From the NCBI GenBank assembly GCA_015232575.1, contig JADFZL010000019.1:82028-146027 (forward strand): a stretch of DNA of 64,000 nucleotides. The letters are read 5' to 3'. Within the stretch, counting starts at the first letter, position 1. Each line of letters opens with the position of its first letter. This document shows positions 34,570 to 42,947 of this stretch, one piece after another. The stretch is from Candidatus Rifleibacteriota bacterium. Its GTDB lineage: Bacteria > Muiribacteriota > Ozemobacteria > Ozemobacterales > Ozemobacteraceae. A program made the translations under genes and the position numbers. The notes below the pieces were generated by a model. It made no database searches, was not told the DNA's origin, and saw only the letters and a list, made by a program, of their open reading frames with translations.

Positions 34570-35640
34570 ATGGCAAAAGAACCTGCTAAAGCGCCTGCAC
34601 CAGCTGATAACGCAACCAAGGGAAAACCTGCTGATGCTCAGGGCAAGGGAAAACCCGCTGACGCCCAAGGCAAAGGAAAACCAGGAGATGCTGCAAAAGG
34701 AAAAAATGCAGCTGCTGCCGATGCACAGAAAATTGCAGCAGATGCAAAACAAGCCGAGGAAGAAAAGACTGAGCAAACCGAACCTGAAGAAATTAAAGAA
34801 ATACCTCTCACAGAAGAAGAAAAAGAGAAACGTTCAAGGTATTTCAACGCAATCACGAATGTCATATTTTTCTGTCTCCTTGGGCTTCTTGGCATACTGG
34901 GAATTTCAGCCGTTTTTATGCTTGATTTCCTTGATCTGATATCTATCAGACATAAAATTCCCGAAGAATATCGCAAATATCCGCCTCTGGTCTGGTATTA
35001 TGACTTTGTAAAACTCAATCAGCTCCCAACAGAAGAGCGCTTGCAGGAAATAATCAAACGCGAGCAGAAAAAATACAATGATCTTATTGTTTCCGGAAGC
35101 TCAGATCTGCAAAAAAGATCACAGGAGCTTGAAAATGCCTACAAAGAATTGATTCGCTCACAGGAAGAGAAGTATAAAAAAAGACATCAGGAACTTCTTG
35201 CAATGCAGGAAGATATTCTCAAAGAAAAAAAACGACTTGAAGAATTAAAAGCTGATCTCGAAATGAGAAAAGGAACAATTGATGTTCTATCCAGGAATCT
35301 GGCATCTGAAGCTATGAATATTGAGTCAAGTCTTGCCAAACTGATGCAGGAGGAAAGCCGCCTGAAACCGATTCAGGATATGGCTTCTTCAATGAATCCG
35401 AAAGATATGGCAACCATTTTTGATGAAGTCTCAGATAATATGCTCATTTATAGAATTCTGAAAGGCATTGCGCCTGACAGATCGTCTTACATTCTGTCAA
35501 ACATGGATCCTGAAAAAGCTGGAAAAATAATTAAAATATCACAGTCGCCGCCCACCCTTCCTCCGCCTGACGACCCTGGCCAGGGCATTCCTTCAAGCTT
35601 GCGGAATCTTGTCGCCTCAGCCCAGGCGAACCTTAGATAA
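34570..35640 (+). CDS. MotE/YlxF-like membrane protein with MgtE-N-like domain
   Basis: 356 residues. A low-complexity Lys/Ala/Gly N-terminus contains tandem GKPADAQGK repeats (~15-45), then a Glu-rich stretch, one transmembrane helix (~98-120, ITNVIFFCLLGLLGILGIS), a long periplasmic coiled coil (~165-265) and an MgtE N-like helical hairpin repeat (MNPKDMATIFDEVSDNMLIY; SYILSNMDPEKAGKIIKISQ). This is the architecture of MotE/YlxF proteins, which sit next to fliJ in Firmicutes and epsilonproteobacteria and act in stator placement or motor assembly. The cytosolic basic repeat and Pro-rich C-terminal tail are atypical. Confidence 0.82.
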   Translation: MAKEPAKAPAPADNATKGKPADAQGKGKPADAQGKGKPGDAAKGKNAAAADAQKIAADAKQAEEEKTEQTEPEEIKEIPLTEEEKEKRSRYFNAITNVIFFCLLGLLGILGISAVFMLDFLDLISIRHKIPEEYRKYPPLVWYYDFVKLNQLPTEERLQEIIKREQKKYNDLIVSGSSDLQKRSQELENAYKELIRSQEEKYKKRHQELLAMQEDILKEKKRLEELKADLEMRKGTIDVLSRNLASEAMNIESSLAKLMQEESRLKPIQDMASSMNPKDMATIFDEVSDNMLIYRILKGIAPDRSSYILSNMDPEKAGKIIKISQSPPTLPPPDDPGQGIPSSLRNLVASAQANLR

Positions 35641-35756
35641 TTCCAAGCCACATCGAAATTTGCAAAATATTTCGTGCATATTTTGTAACCTTCTTCCTCA
35701 AAAATAACATATATTTAATAAGATTAAGAAAATGTGTTGATGAAGAGGGATAAAAT

Positions 35757-37037
35757 ATGATTATAAGAAAAAGCATAAAAATCGAAATTACTATTTCAAT
35801 TATTTGCTTAGTTTTCTGCATGCAGATATCTGAACTTCCAGCCAGAAATGGCAGTAATCCGTTTATAGAAAATAGTACGGTTACAGTTTCCGATAGCAGA
35901 ATAAGTCAAATTCAAATACTCGCACTTGATGAATCAGACGCCGAGGCAAGAGATAAAATATTGTACACCAAAAGCATGAACTGTACCAGTTGGGTCGATT
36001 TCCTTAAGCTTGGCTCTATGGCAAGCACTCCAAAGTATAGTGATGCCATTTATCTTCAGGGAATAAATAAATCAAATGGAATTGCCCAGGCAATTTACAT
36101 GAGTCAAAAAGTCATAAATGATCAGAATCGTGAAGAAGCAATTATTCTCAGCACCAGTTTCGCAGTCAGTTCTTTTGATTACATAATACTTGCAAGATTG
36201 GAAAAAGAACCTGCAAAATCAAAAATTGCATACATGGGACTTTCCAAATGTCGAACTCTGGAAGAAGTTATGTATTTGGGTTCAATTGTAACAGATCCAG
36301 GAATCAGAGATGAATTTGCCAAAAAGGCCATGCAATTAGCCAAATCAAAATCAGATCTTGATATGGTTTCCCGTCTTGCATCATCATCTTCCCTCAAAAG
36401 CTTAATTCTGCAGAAAAAAGATTCCCTGTCTTCTGATTCATCTGCATATAGAAATCGCAAAATTAAGATGGCCGAAATCAATGCAAAATTTGGAGTAAAT
36501 ATACACGACGATACTGAAACTGGCGAAATATGGACATACGAACAACTTTTGTGGATATCAGAAACATTAGAAACTCTTCCTCAAGATTTCATAAACAAAA
36601 CTTCAGAAATATTACCCGCCGTTTTTGAATCACCAACGCTTCTTGGAACCACCAGTAGAAAAAGAAGTATTGATTCGACTACAAACCAGACTGTTTCTTC
36701 TCCGCCAGTGATAAGAATGTATGCAATGGGACGTCGGATAAAAGAGGAATTCAAGGGTGCACTTGTACACGAAATGGCTCATGCTTTTCAGTTTCAGACA
36801 GAGGGTATTGAAAACGCCTGGGCAAAGATGTTCTGGCCAAAATTGCCGGACATACAAAACTCGCATCATTCTGAGAGACCTAAAACAAGTTCGGTTTCTG
36901 AATATGGAAATGCTTCACCCAGAGAAGATTTCAGCGAGTCAGCCCGAATGTTTTGGGAAAATCCGGAAAAAATGAAAACCATGTATCCTGATAGATACAA
37001 ATTTCTCAGAGAAAGAGTTTTCGGAACAGAATTTTAA
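35757..37037 (+). CDS. Secreted zinc metalloprotease (gluzincin-like)
   Basis: 426 residues with a signal peptide (hydrophobic ~9-24) and GAGGG eight bases before the ATG. Residues ~40-240 form a helical repeat-like region (GLSKCRTLEEVMYLGSIVTD). The C-terminus carries the zinc site VHEMAHAFQFQ (HExxH at 338-342) and a downstream EYG...EDFSESARMFWENP, whose Glu390 is a likely third ligand. The HExxH/YG/E(D)FxE arrangement resembles anthrax-lethal-factor-like/Pro-Pro-endopeptidase metalloproteases. Substrate unknown. It is the first gene after the flagellar cluster and converges on the hydrolase at 37054-38163 with a 16-base gap. Confidence 0.75.
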   Translation: MIIRKSIKIEITISIICLVFCMQISELPARNGSNPFIENSTVTVSDSRISQIQILALDESDAEARDKILYTKSMNCTSWVDFLKLGSMASTPKYSDAIYLQGINKSNGIAQAIYMSQKVINDQNREEAIILSTSFAVSSFDYIILARLEKEPAKSKIAYMGLSKCRTLEEVMYLGSIVTDPGIRDEFAKKAMQLAKSKSDLDMVSRLASSSSLKSLILQKKDSLSSDSSAYRNRKIKMAEINAKFGVNIHDDTETGEIWTYEQLLWISETLETLPQDFINKTSEILPAVFESPTLLGTTSRKRSIDSTTNQTVSSPPVIRMYAMGRRIKEEFKGALVHEMAHAFQFQTEGIENAWAKMFWPKLPDIQNSHHSERPKTSSVSEYGNASPREDFSESARMFWENPEKMKTMYPDRYKFLRERVFGTEF

Positions 37038-37053
37038 TACATTCGGAAAGATG

Positions 37054-38163
37054 TTATGGCCTGCGGGTGGCGTCGAAGCCGCGAATGTGTCTGCCATCGG
37101 AGAACTCGCCCAGAGTATCGAAAAGCGGATTGTTTTCAGTGAAGAAACTATCTTTGCCCAGTCCTTTTATCGCAGCCATTGCGAAGAAGTCAAAAAGAAC
37201 ACGATATCCGCCAGTATCCTGTGTGTCAGTGTCACGACCGCGAAGTGACCTGTAATTAAAGCGATCCATGTATGATCTTACAAAATCATATCTGTGTTTT
37301 TCAATAGCGCGCTCTGATTCCGGCCATCCGGAAGAGGTTGGTGCAAAGGAATCTCCAACCAGCGCAGGAACGCCACGTGCATCGGTAAGCGATGTAAGAA
37401 AAAGTTTGTTCTCTGTGTTTATATAATCGCACTCATAAAATAAATCAATGGCCGTTTTGAAACCGTTTCTTGAGTCATCTTCCCCGGCAATTATCATCAA
37501 AAGTGTGTCACTGCTTATTCTTGAAAGGTCAAGCAGAGGAATTGCACTGCCCTCTTCATCAAAAGGCGATCTGGAAGGATTCATAAGAAAAAGGCCCTTT
37601 GGAGTCGGAAGTTTGAGATTTTTTGCAGCGGCTGCATAATTAAGGGCGATAACCGCACCACACTCATGGCCTATTACCGTAAGCGTTTCACGATCTGGAG
37701 TCAGAATACGCCTGTCTTCAAGGTATTTCAATGATTCTTTCAGTGATCTCGCAGTGTTTATTGTAAAATCTTTCGGAAGGCCGCCGCTTCCCTGAAATTC
37801 AGGAAAAACAACAACGTTTCCCTGCCTGCACAAATGATCTATCCATGCCCTGTAATGAGAATGAGAGTAGTGTGTCCAGCCTCTCAGAAACATTACTACC
37901 GGAGCACTTGCAGGCTCTGGATCAGAAGGGCTGAAAAGATAGATTTTTTCTTCTTCTATTCCAATGCGCACACTTTTTACTGACGAATGGGCATAATCTC
38001 CCTTAACGTAGTAAGGCGCAAGTGGCAATTCTGCAGAATGAAGCATCAGAGGAGCACTAATCAGCATTAAGCAAAATAGTATTTTCAATAACTGCCTCCA
38101 AATTATTTCTGATTTTATCCGACACTGTATATCAACGCTCATTAATAATCCTATTTTCTCCAT
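37054..38163 (-). CDS. Secreted alpha/beta-hydrolase-fold protein lacking the catalytic Ser
   Basis: 369 residues. A signal-peptide-like segment at ~22-43 (LLKILFCLMLISAPLMLHSA) follows a somewhat long N-region; ATG at codon 8 is an alternative start. The fold is that of chlorophyllase/dienelactone-type hydrolases: PVVMFLRGWTHYSHSHYRAW oxyanion strand, NVVVFPEFQG, the nucleophile elbow TVIGHECGAVIALNYAA, LLMIIAGEDDS acid loop. The elbow should read GxSxG but has Glu at the nucleophile position (GHECG, Glu167, codon GAG). It may be a pseudo-enzyme or use another mechanism. It is convergent with the metalloprotease gene. Confidence 0.8.
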   Translation of the reverse strand: MEKIGLLMSVDIQCRIKSEIIWRQLLKILFCLMLISAPLMLHSAELPLAPYYVKGDYAHSSVKSVRIGIEEEKIYLFSPSDPEPASAPVVMFLRGWTHYSHSHYRAWIDHLCRQGNVVVFPEFQGSGGLPKDFTINTARSLKESLKYLEDRRILTPDRETLTVIGHECGAVIALNYAAAAKNLKLPTPKGLFLMNPSRSPFDEEGSAIPLLDLSRISSDTLLMIIAGEDDSRNGFKTAIDLFYECDYINTENKLFLTSLTDARGVPALVGDSFAPTSSGWPESERAIEKHRYDFVRSYMDRFNYRSLRGRDTDTQDTGGYRVLFDFFAMAAIKGLGKDSFFTENNPLFDTLGEFSDGRHIRGFDATRRP

Positions 38164-38229
38164 CTGCCCGCAGTCAGCGTGGGAGAGTTAATAAAGAGAG
38201 CGAATTTGCGTGTTGACTTTTTGGTGTTC

Positions 38230-38352
38230 TGTCATCTCGAACGAATGTGAGAAATAACATGAATGCGAGATTTCATCCTTTGGTCGAAATGACAGCAAAA
38301 ACTTGCCCGGAATTATAGGGCAGTTACACAATTTCAGCGAATTTGCAGTGTC
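38230..38352. repeat. R2 repeat copy (diverged) with tail
   Basis: TGTCATCTCGAACGAATGTG ... CCTTTGGTCGAAATGACA, then GGGCAGTTACACAATTTCAG and GAATTTGCAGTGTCA, matching the copy at 27032-27172. Confidence 0.65.
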
Positions 38353-38356
38353 ATAT

Positions 38357-39652
38357 TTACTTTTTGTACACATAAACCCTGAGAGGCTTTCCTTTTCCCT
38401 TCAGCTCAATACCATCGCGCATTTCAAAACCTTCAGTGATTCCAATCAATTTATAAAAGTCTTCGCTGATGACAATTTCACCGCCACGTGCAACAGAACA
38501 GAGCCTTGATGCAATATTTACGCCATCGCCAATGGCAGTAAAACTTGCCATCCTTTCAGAACCAACGTAGCCGACAACTGCTTCCTGAAAATTCATTCCG
38601 ATTCCAACTGAGAAATTTCCTATCCCTTTCTGGTTAAACTCAATGCTCATTTTCTTCAATTCGTGCTGGATTTCGATTGCCGCATGAAAAGCTGCTCTGA
38701 CAGGTTGATCAATCTCAACCGGTGTGTTGAAAAGTGCCATTACTGCGTCGCCAATAAACTTATCAAGTGTTCCATTGTACTTAATAATAATTTCACTTAC
38801 AGTGGAAAAATATTTATTGAGCATTTCCACGGTCAGCTCAGGAGCCATTTTTTCGGATAGTGAAGTAAAACCGCGAATGTCAGAGAAAAATATTACAATG
38901 TTTTCCCTTTTCCCGCCTAGTACAATTCCCTTGGAATTATGTGCAAGTGCCTCAACAATCTTAGGTGAAACCATTTTTGAAAAAATACTTTTTATATAAT
39001 TGGCTTCATGAGTTTTCTTTGCAATCATATCTTTCTGAGCTTCCATAACACGAGCATTTGATAGTGACAGACCGAGTACAGAAGACAAAAGCCTTATCAT
39101 TTCCAGTGTATCTTCTTCAGAAAACAATTTTCCAGCAAGTCTGCATACCACAACAATGCCTTCCATTCTGCCTTCTATTTTGAATGGACTGGCAATGGAA
39201 ATATCAGATATTGTTCCTCTGCCCTCAAGGGCAGAAAACATCGGATCTTCTCTGACAAGAGATTTCGTTAGCAATACCCTGGATTTAACCGATGCGGTAA
39301 ATACAGAATCTTCCGTTTCGGGAATTTCAGAAATCTGGGTGAAACCTATGTGCCTGATGGGCTTCCAGACATCACCTGATTTTTGAAATATTGCACCTTT
39401 TTTTAATTCGAGACACTTTGTAAGAATTCCCCACGCCATTTCATACGCTGTTTCCTGATCAGTACAACCAGCCAGTTCTCTGAATTGTACAAGCAGGGCA
39501 ACATTCTGATTTGCTTGTTTGATCGCCGTCTCGCGATTTCGGGTATATTCGCCTTCAATTTTCCTTACTTTTTCGTTAAGGCGAACATTTTCAACTTTCA
39601 GATTTTTCAGTTCCTGATCTATTTTACCTGAAAAGTAATCAACTATTCCCAT
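38357..39652 (-). CDS. GAF-domain class III adenylate/guanylate cyclase
   Basis: 431 residues from ATG 39652, with GGAGG five bases upstream. An N-terminal coiled coil (~8-55) leads to a GAF sensor domain (~60-205) and a class III nucleotide cyclase domain (~240-430). Both metal-binding Asp residues are present (IVIFFSDIRGFTSLSEKM; LDKFIGDAVMALFNTP), as are YVGSERMASFTAIGDGVNIA and the transition-state Asn/Arg region (NIASRLCSVARGG). The Thr-Ala-Ile-Gly-Asp segment fits adenylate cyclases, but purine specificity is not certain. It overlaps the end of the upstream PilT-like gene, so cAMP-type signalling may be tied to pilus retraction. Confidence 0.9.
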   Translation of the reverse strand: MGIVDYFSGKIDQELKNLKVENVRLNEKVRKIEGEYTRNRETAIKQANQNVALLVQFRELAGCTDQETAYEMAWGILTKCLELKKGAIFQKSGDVWKPIRHIGFTQISEIPETEDSVFTASVKSRVLLTKSLVREDPMFSALEGRGTISDISIASPFKIEGRMEGIVVVCRLAGKLFSEEDTLEMIRLLSSVLGLSLSNARVMEAQKDMIAKKTHEANYIKSIFSKMVSPKIVEALAHNSKGIVLGGKRENIVIFFSDIRGFTSLSEKMAPELTVEMLNKYFSTVSEIIIKYNGTLDKFIGDAVMALFNTPVEIDQPVRAAFHAAIEIQHELKKMSIEFNQKGIGNFSVGIGMNFQEAVVGYVGSERMASFTAIGDGVNIASRLCSVARGGEIVISEDFYKLIGITEGFEMRDGIELKGKGKPLRVYVYKK

Positions 39653-40709
39653 CAAGTCCTCCGGTGGGCTTTACTTTCAGGTTGTATTCTGAAGGAACAT
39701 CTTCATATCGGATTTTCTTGTTCTTAAGTAATTCCTGGATACTCTGCTGCATAAGACAACCGCCAAATTTTTTTCCGGCAAGCAGAAGGGAATTAATTTC
39801 ATGAACTCTGTTGGTTCTGATCAGATTTGCAATTGCCCCGGTGGTTGGCATAAGCTCATAAGCCAGAACTCTTGATTTCTGATCAATTCCTCTCAGTAAT
39901 ACCTGCGAAATTACAAGTTTCAGACAATTCGCAATGCCATAACGTACAGCATCGGTTCTATCTGAAGGAAAAATATTCACAAGCCTGGATATACTCTGAG
40001 CTGAGCTCATTGTGTGAAGGGTTCCCATGACAAGATGCCCGGTTTCTGCAGCCTGAAGACAAGTCGTAACTGTTTCAGGATTGCGGAGTTCTCCGATTAC
40101 TATTACATCGGGGTCTTGTCTGAGTGCAGAATTCAGAGCTGTCTGAAAATCATTTGTATGAACTCCGACGTGTCTCTGACTGATAATGGAGTTTTCATAT
40201 TCAGGAAACTTGTACTCTATTGGATCTTCAATTGTAATAACATGAACACTTCTTTTACGACAGATATGATCAATAATTGCAGCCTGGGTAGTCGATTTAC
40301 CAGAGTTTGTGGCTCCAGTGACCAGAATAAGACCGCTTCTTGCATCATTTATCTGAGCAACAAGATAATCTGGAAGCCCGCAATCCTCAAGTTTAGGAAT
40401 TTTTGATGGAATAATGCGTACAGATAGAGATGGCGAGCCACGTTGAATGAAAGTATTTATGCGCAATCTGCAATCATCAAGAGAAAGAATTGTATCAACC
40501 TGGCCGTGGTGCTGAAATTTGTAATAAGTCTCCTTGTCAAGGAGATTACTGATAAATTGTTTCATTTCATCGAGAGAAAACGCTCTTCCGACGGTGTGTC
40601 TTATTCCGCCGGCTATTCTCACTGTTGGTGGAGCACCAACCTTGATATTAAGGTCGAATCCTCCAGCCTGCTGAGTCTGGGCAACAAGTGTTTTCAATGT
40701 TTCAAGCAA
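39639..40709 (-). CDS. PilT-family retraction ATPase (PilU-like paralogue)
   Basis: 356 residues from TTG 40709; AGAGG is about 10 bases upstream and no ATG is in frame nearby. A PAS-like N2 domain and a RecA-like ATPase domain are present: Walker A TGATNSGKST, Asp box ITIEDPIEYKFPEYENSIIS, Walker B PDVIVIGELRNPETV, His box LVMGTLHTMSSAQSISR. The Walker A has Asn where the neighbouring PilT has Gly, and the C-terminal end is extended (VPSEYNLKVKPTGGLDGN). It is probably a PilU-type partner or variant of PilT for type IV pilus disassembly. Confidence 0.88.
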   Translation of the reverse strand: MLETLKTLVAQTQQAGGFDLNIKVGAPPTVRIAGGIRHTVGRAFSLDEMKQFISNLLDKETYYKFQHHGQVDTILSLDDCRLRINTFIQRGSPSLSVRIIPSKIPKLEDCGLPDYLVAQINDARSGLILVTGATNSGKSTTQAAIIDHICRKRSVHVITIEDPIEYKFPEYENSIISQRHVGVHTNDFQTALNSALRQDPDVIVIGELRNPETVTTCLQAAETGHLVMGTLHTMSSAQSISRLVNIFPSDRTDAVRYGIANCLKLVISQVLLRGIDQKSRVLAYELMPTTGAIANLIRTNRVHEINSLLLAGKKFGGCLMQQSIQELLKNKKIRYEDVPSEYNLKVKPTGGLDGNS

Positions 40710-40732
40710 TCAACATAACCTCTACTTTTTTA

Positions 40733-40851
40733 GAGGGGGCACGCGCCCCCTCTCGTCGGTCGAACAAGTTCGACCGCCTCACTCCCCGCGTTCGAGCACT
40801 TTGTGCTCTCAGGGGCACGCGCCCCCTCTCGTCGGTCGAGCACTTTGTGCT
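40733..40851. repeat. R1 triple-hairpin repeat, one full copy plus partial second copy
   Basis: A full unit at 40733-40810 and a shorter one at 40811-40851 in which the middle hairpin is lost (GGTCGAGCACTTTGTGCTT). It is preceded by ACTTTTTTAGAG and fills the gap between the two PilT-family genes. Confidence 0.9.
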
Positions 40852-40855
40852 TGAT

Positions 40856-41929
40856 TTAATTATTTATGGAAATCGATCTTTCGAGCAATTCATTTGGATC
40901 ATAGCTTTTTGCTACGGCATCTTCAACGTCAACCAGACCTGATTTGATTAGTTTTTCCAGCGAATCATTCAGAATATTCATACCAGACTCACGACCTGTT
41001 TTCAGGAAGTTATGAACCTGTTCGTGCTTTCCGGTACGGATAAGATTTGCTATTGCCGGTGTATTGAAAAGAACTTCCCTTGCAGCAACCTGCTTTCTTT
41101 TATCCGCCTTGGTCGGCACAAGCACCTGCGCGATAATACAAACAAGCACGGTTGCAAGCTGTTCCTGGACAAACTGGCGAAGATCACCGGGAAATACGCT
41201 GAGAACGCGCCCCACGGCAGAAGCTGAAGACGCCGAGTGTACTGTTGAAAAAACAAGATGTCCGGTTTCAGCGGCAGTGAGTGCCAATTCAATTGTCTGG
41301 ATTTCCCGCATTTCCCCGACAAGAATAACATCAGGATCTTCGCGCATTGCTGCTGCAAGCGCTTCAGGGAAAGAGAAGAAATCGTTTCCAAACTCTCTTT
41401 GAACAAAATCGCATTTTTTATCGCGATAAAGAAATTCAATCGGATCTTCAAGCGTGATAATTCTTCTTGAATCATTCTTATTCAGCCAGTCAAGCATGGC
41501 AGCAATAGTAGTCGATTTTCCGGATCCGGTGGCTCCAGAAACCAGCACCAGACCAGAATCATAGTTTAATACGTCCAGCATCTTCGGCAAAAGTTGAACA
41601 TCTTCTGAGGTAGGAACAGACATTGGCACCTGTCTGAAGACAAAGCTCACACCACCACTCTGATAGTAACAGTTTACACGAAACCGGCTTATACCTGGAA
41701 GCGAAATCGAAAAATCAGCTTCCTTTTTGGTGTAAAAATTCTTCAGAACAGCCGGAGCCATGATGCTCTGGGTTATTTCATCAATCTTTTCAGAAGTAAG
41801 GCTCGGAATTGACGAAACAACCAGATTTTCGCCCACACGCATTACAGGAGGCGAATTCGGGCGCAAATGAACGTCCGAAGCAGACATTTCCTTTGCAAGC
41901 CTCAGAATGTCAAATAACTTATCGTCCAA
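40856..41929 (-). CDS. pilT: Type IV pilus retraction ATPase PilT
   Basis: 357 residues from TTG 41929, with GGGGGG seven bases upstream; this gives the expected MDDKLFDILRLAKEMSASDV start, whereas TTG 41947 would put the ribosome-binding site inside. Hexameric retraction motor: Walker A SGATGSGKST (131-140), Asp box IITLEDPIEFLYRDKKC, Walker B PDVILVGEMREIQTIELALT, His box HLVFSTVHSASSASAVGRVL. The C-terminal AIRNLIRTGK-type motif is present as AIANLIRTGKHEQVHNFLKT. Its stop is five bases from an R1 repeat, beyond which lies the PilU-like gene. Confidence 0.93.
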   Translation of the reverse strand: MDDKLFDILRLAKEMSASDVHLRPNSPPVMRVGENLVVSSIPSLTSEKIDEITQSIMAPAVLKNFYTKKEADFSISLPGISRFRVNCYYQSGGVSFVFRQVPMSVPTSEDVQLLPKMLDVLNYDSGLVLVSGATGSGKSTTIAAMLDWLNKNDSRRIITLEDPIEFLYRDKKCDFVQREFGNDFFSFPEALAAAMREDPDVILVGEMREIQTIELALTAAETGHLVFSTVHSASSASAVGRVLSVFPGDLRQFVQEQLATVLVCIIAQVLVPTKADKRKQVAAREVLFNTPAIANLIRTGKHEQVHNFLKTGRESGMNILNDSLEKLIKSGLVDVEDAVAKSYDPNELLERSISINN

Positions 41930-41982
41930 TATCCGTCCCCCCGACAATTCCCATACTACTAAATTAACAGTTGAATCCCGAC

Positions 41983-42011
41983 AATATAACTTATTTGCGA
42001 CTCAATATCAA
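41983..42011 (-). promoter_or_regulatory. Sigma-70-like promoter of pilT
   Basis: Minus strand TTGATA (42011-42006), 17-bp spacer, TATATT (41988-41983), about 54 bases before the TTG start at 41929. Confidence 0.6.
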
Positions 42012-42168
42012 GTCAGTTTCAACTCAAAATCAGCGTAATTGCGAACAATTCATTTGTCCTCTTCTCTGCAATATACGACATTAAGACATCAAATCAGGAA
42101 AAACGTTCAAGCGAAGATAGTTTATGAGAAGTTCGCCAATAAAGGCGTGTCGTTTAAGGTGTTTGTTG

Positions 42169-42196
42169 TTGATTTTATCTGCTGCTGTGTTATACT
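42169..42196 (+). promoter_or_regulatory. Candidate promoter of the minor-pseudopilin operon
   Basis: TTGATT (42169-42174), 16-bp spacer, TATACT (42191-42196), about 38 bases before the TTG start at 42234. It is divergent from the pilT promoter within the same 300-base gap. Confidence 0.5.
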
Positions 42197-42233
42197 TTAT
42201 TCAGAATTTTTTTTTACTTTCCTGGAGTAAGCT

Positions 42234-42947
42234 TTGAAAAGAAAATCCGGACTATCGCTGATTGAAATACTTCTGGCACTATTTTTCCTTGCTGTTGCGG
42301 TGATTCCAGTCATCGGTCTGCTGGGAAACAGCCTCGGAGATACTGAAGCAATTGCAAAAAATCAGTTTGCCCAGAAAAATGCCAGATTAGTATTGGACTG
42401 TCTTCTTGATGAGGTACCTTTTTCGGCCATAATACCCGCAAAGGGAAAAGTAAAAACTTTTGAAAATGGAGATTTCTTTGAAAATGTTGCTGAAATAGTT
42501 GGGACCGACAACTTTGAGCCGCACTCTTTTCTCAAATTACTCGGAAACAGCGGCAAAAATAATTTTGCCTGCGGAATAATCAAAGATGAAAAGGAAACAC
42601 CTTTTAAATTTACAATTTTCGTTTTCCCTGTTCCATCTGCAAAAGATTTCAACGAAGGAGCATTCTCAATGGCATTTCTTTCCAGACCGGAGTTCGAAAA
42701 TTCAAGAGACGGGAACGGCCATTCGAACTGGTTTTCAGAAAATGAATATGTCTCTGAAAAAATTCTGAGACCTTACGACTATCAGACCGCAACTTCAACG
42801 AAACTTATCAGGGAAGTTTTAAATCAGAAGACTGAATTGCGTGATTTTCCTCACTGCGTGCTGAAAAAAATACTTCTCAAAATCACCTGGAACAGTAAAG
42901 CTCGTGAACATTCAATGGAATTTCTGACAATCAGGGCGGACATATAA
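42234..42947 (+). CDS. Prepilin-like minor pseudopilin (GspI/PilV-like)
   Basis: 237 residues from TTG 42234, with CTGGAG seven bases upstream. The leader MKRKSG is followed by LSLIEILLALFFLAVAVIPV: cleavage after Gly, Glu at +5, then the hydrophobic helix, ending in a P and G break. The globular part contains an FTIFVFPVPSA strand and no Cys pair of note. It is the first of three pseudopilin-type genes in one operon. Confidence 0.85.
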   Translation: MKRKSGLSLIEILLALFFLAVAVIPVIGLLGNSLGDTEAIAKNQFAQKNARLVLDCLLDEVPFSAIIPAKGKVKTFENGDFFENVAEIVGTDNFEPHSFLKLLGNSGKNNFACGIIKDEKETPFKFTIFVFPVPSAKDFNEGAFSMAFLSRPEFENSRDGNGHSNWFSENEYVSEKILRPYDYQTATSTKLIREVLNQKTELRDFPHCVLKKILLKITWNSKAREHSMEFLTIRADI

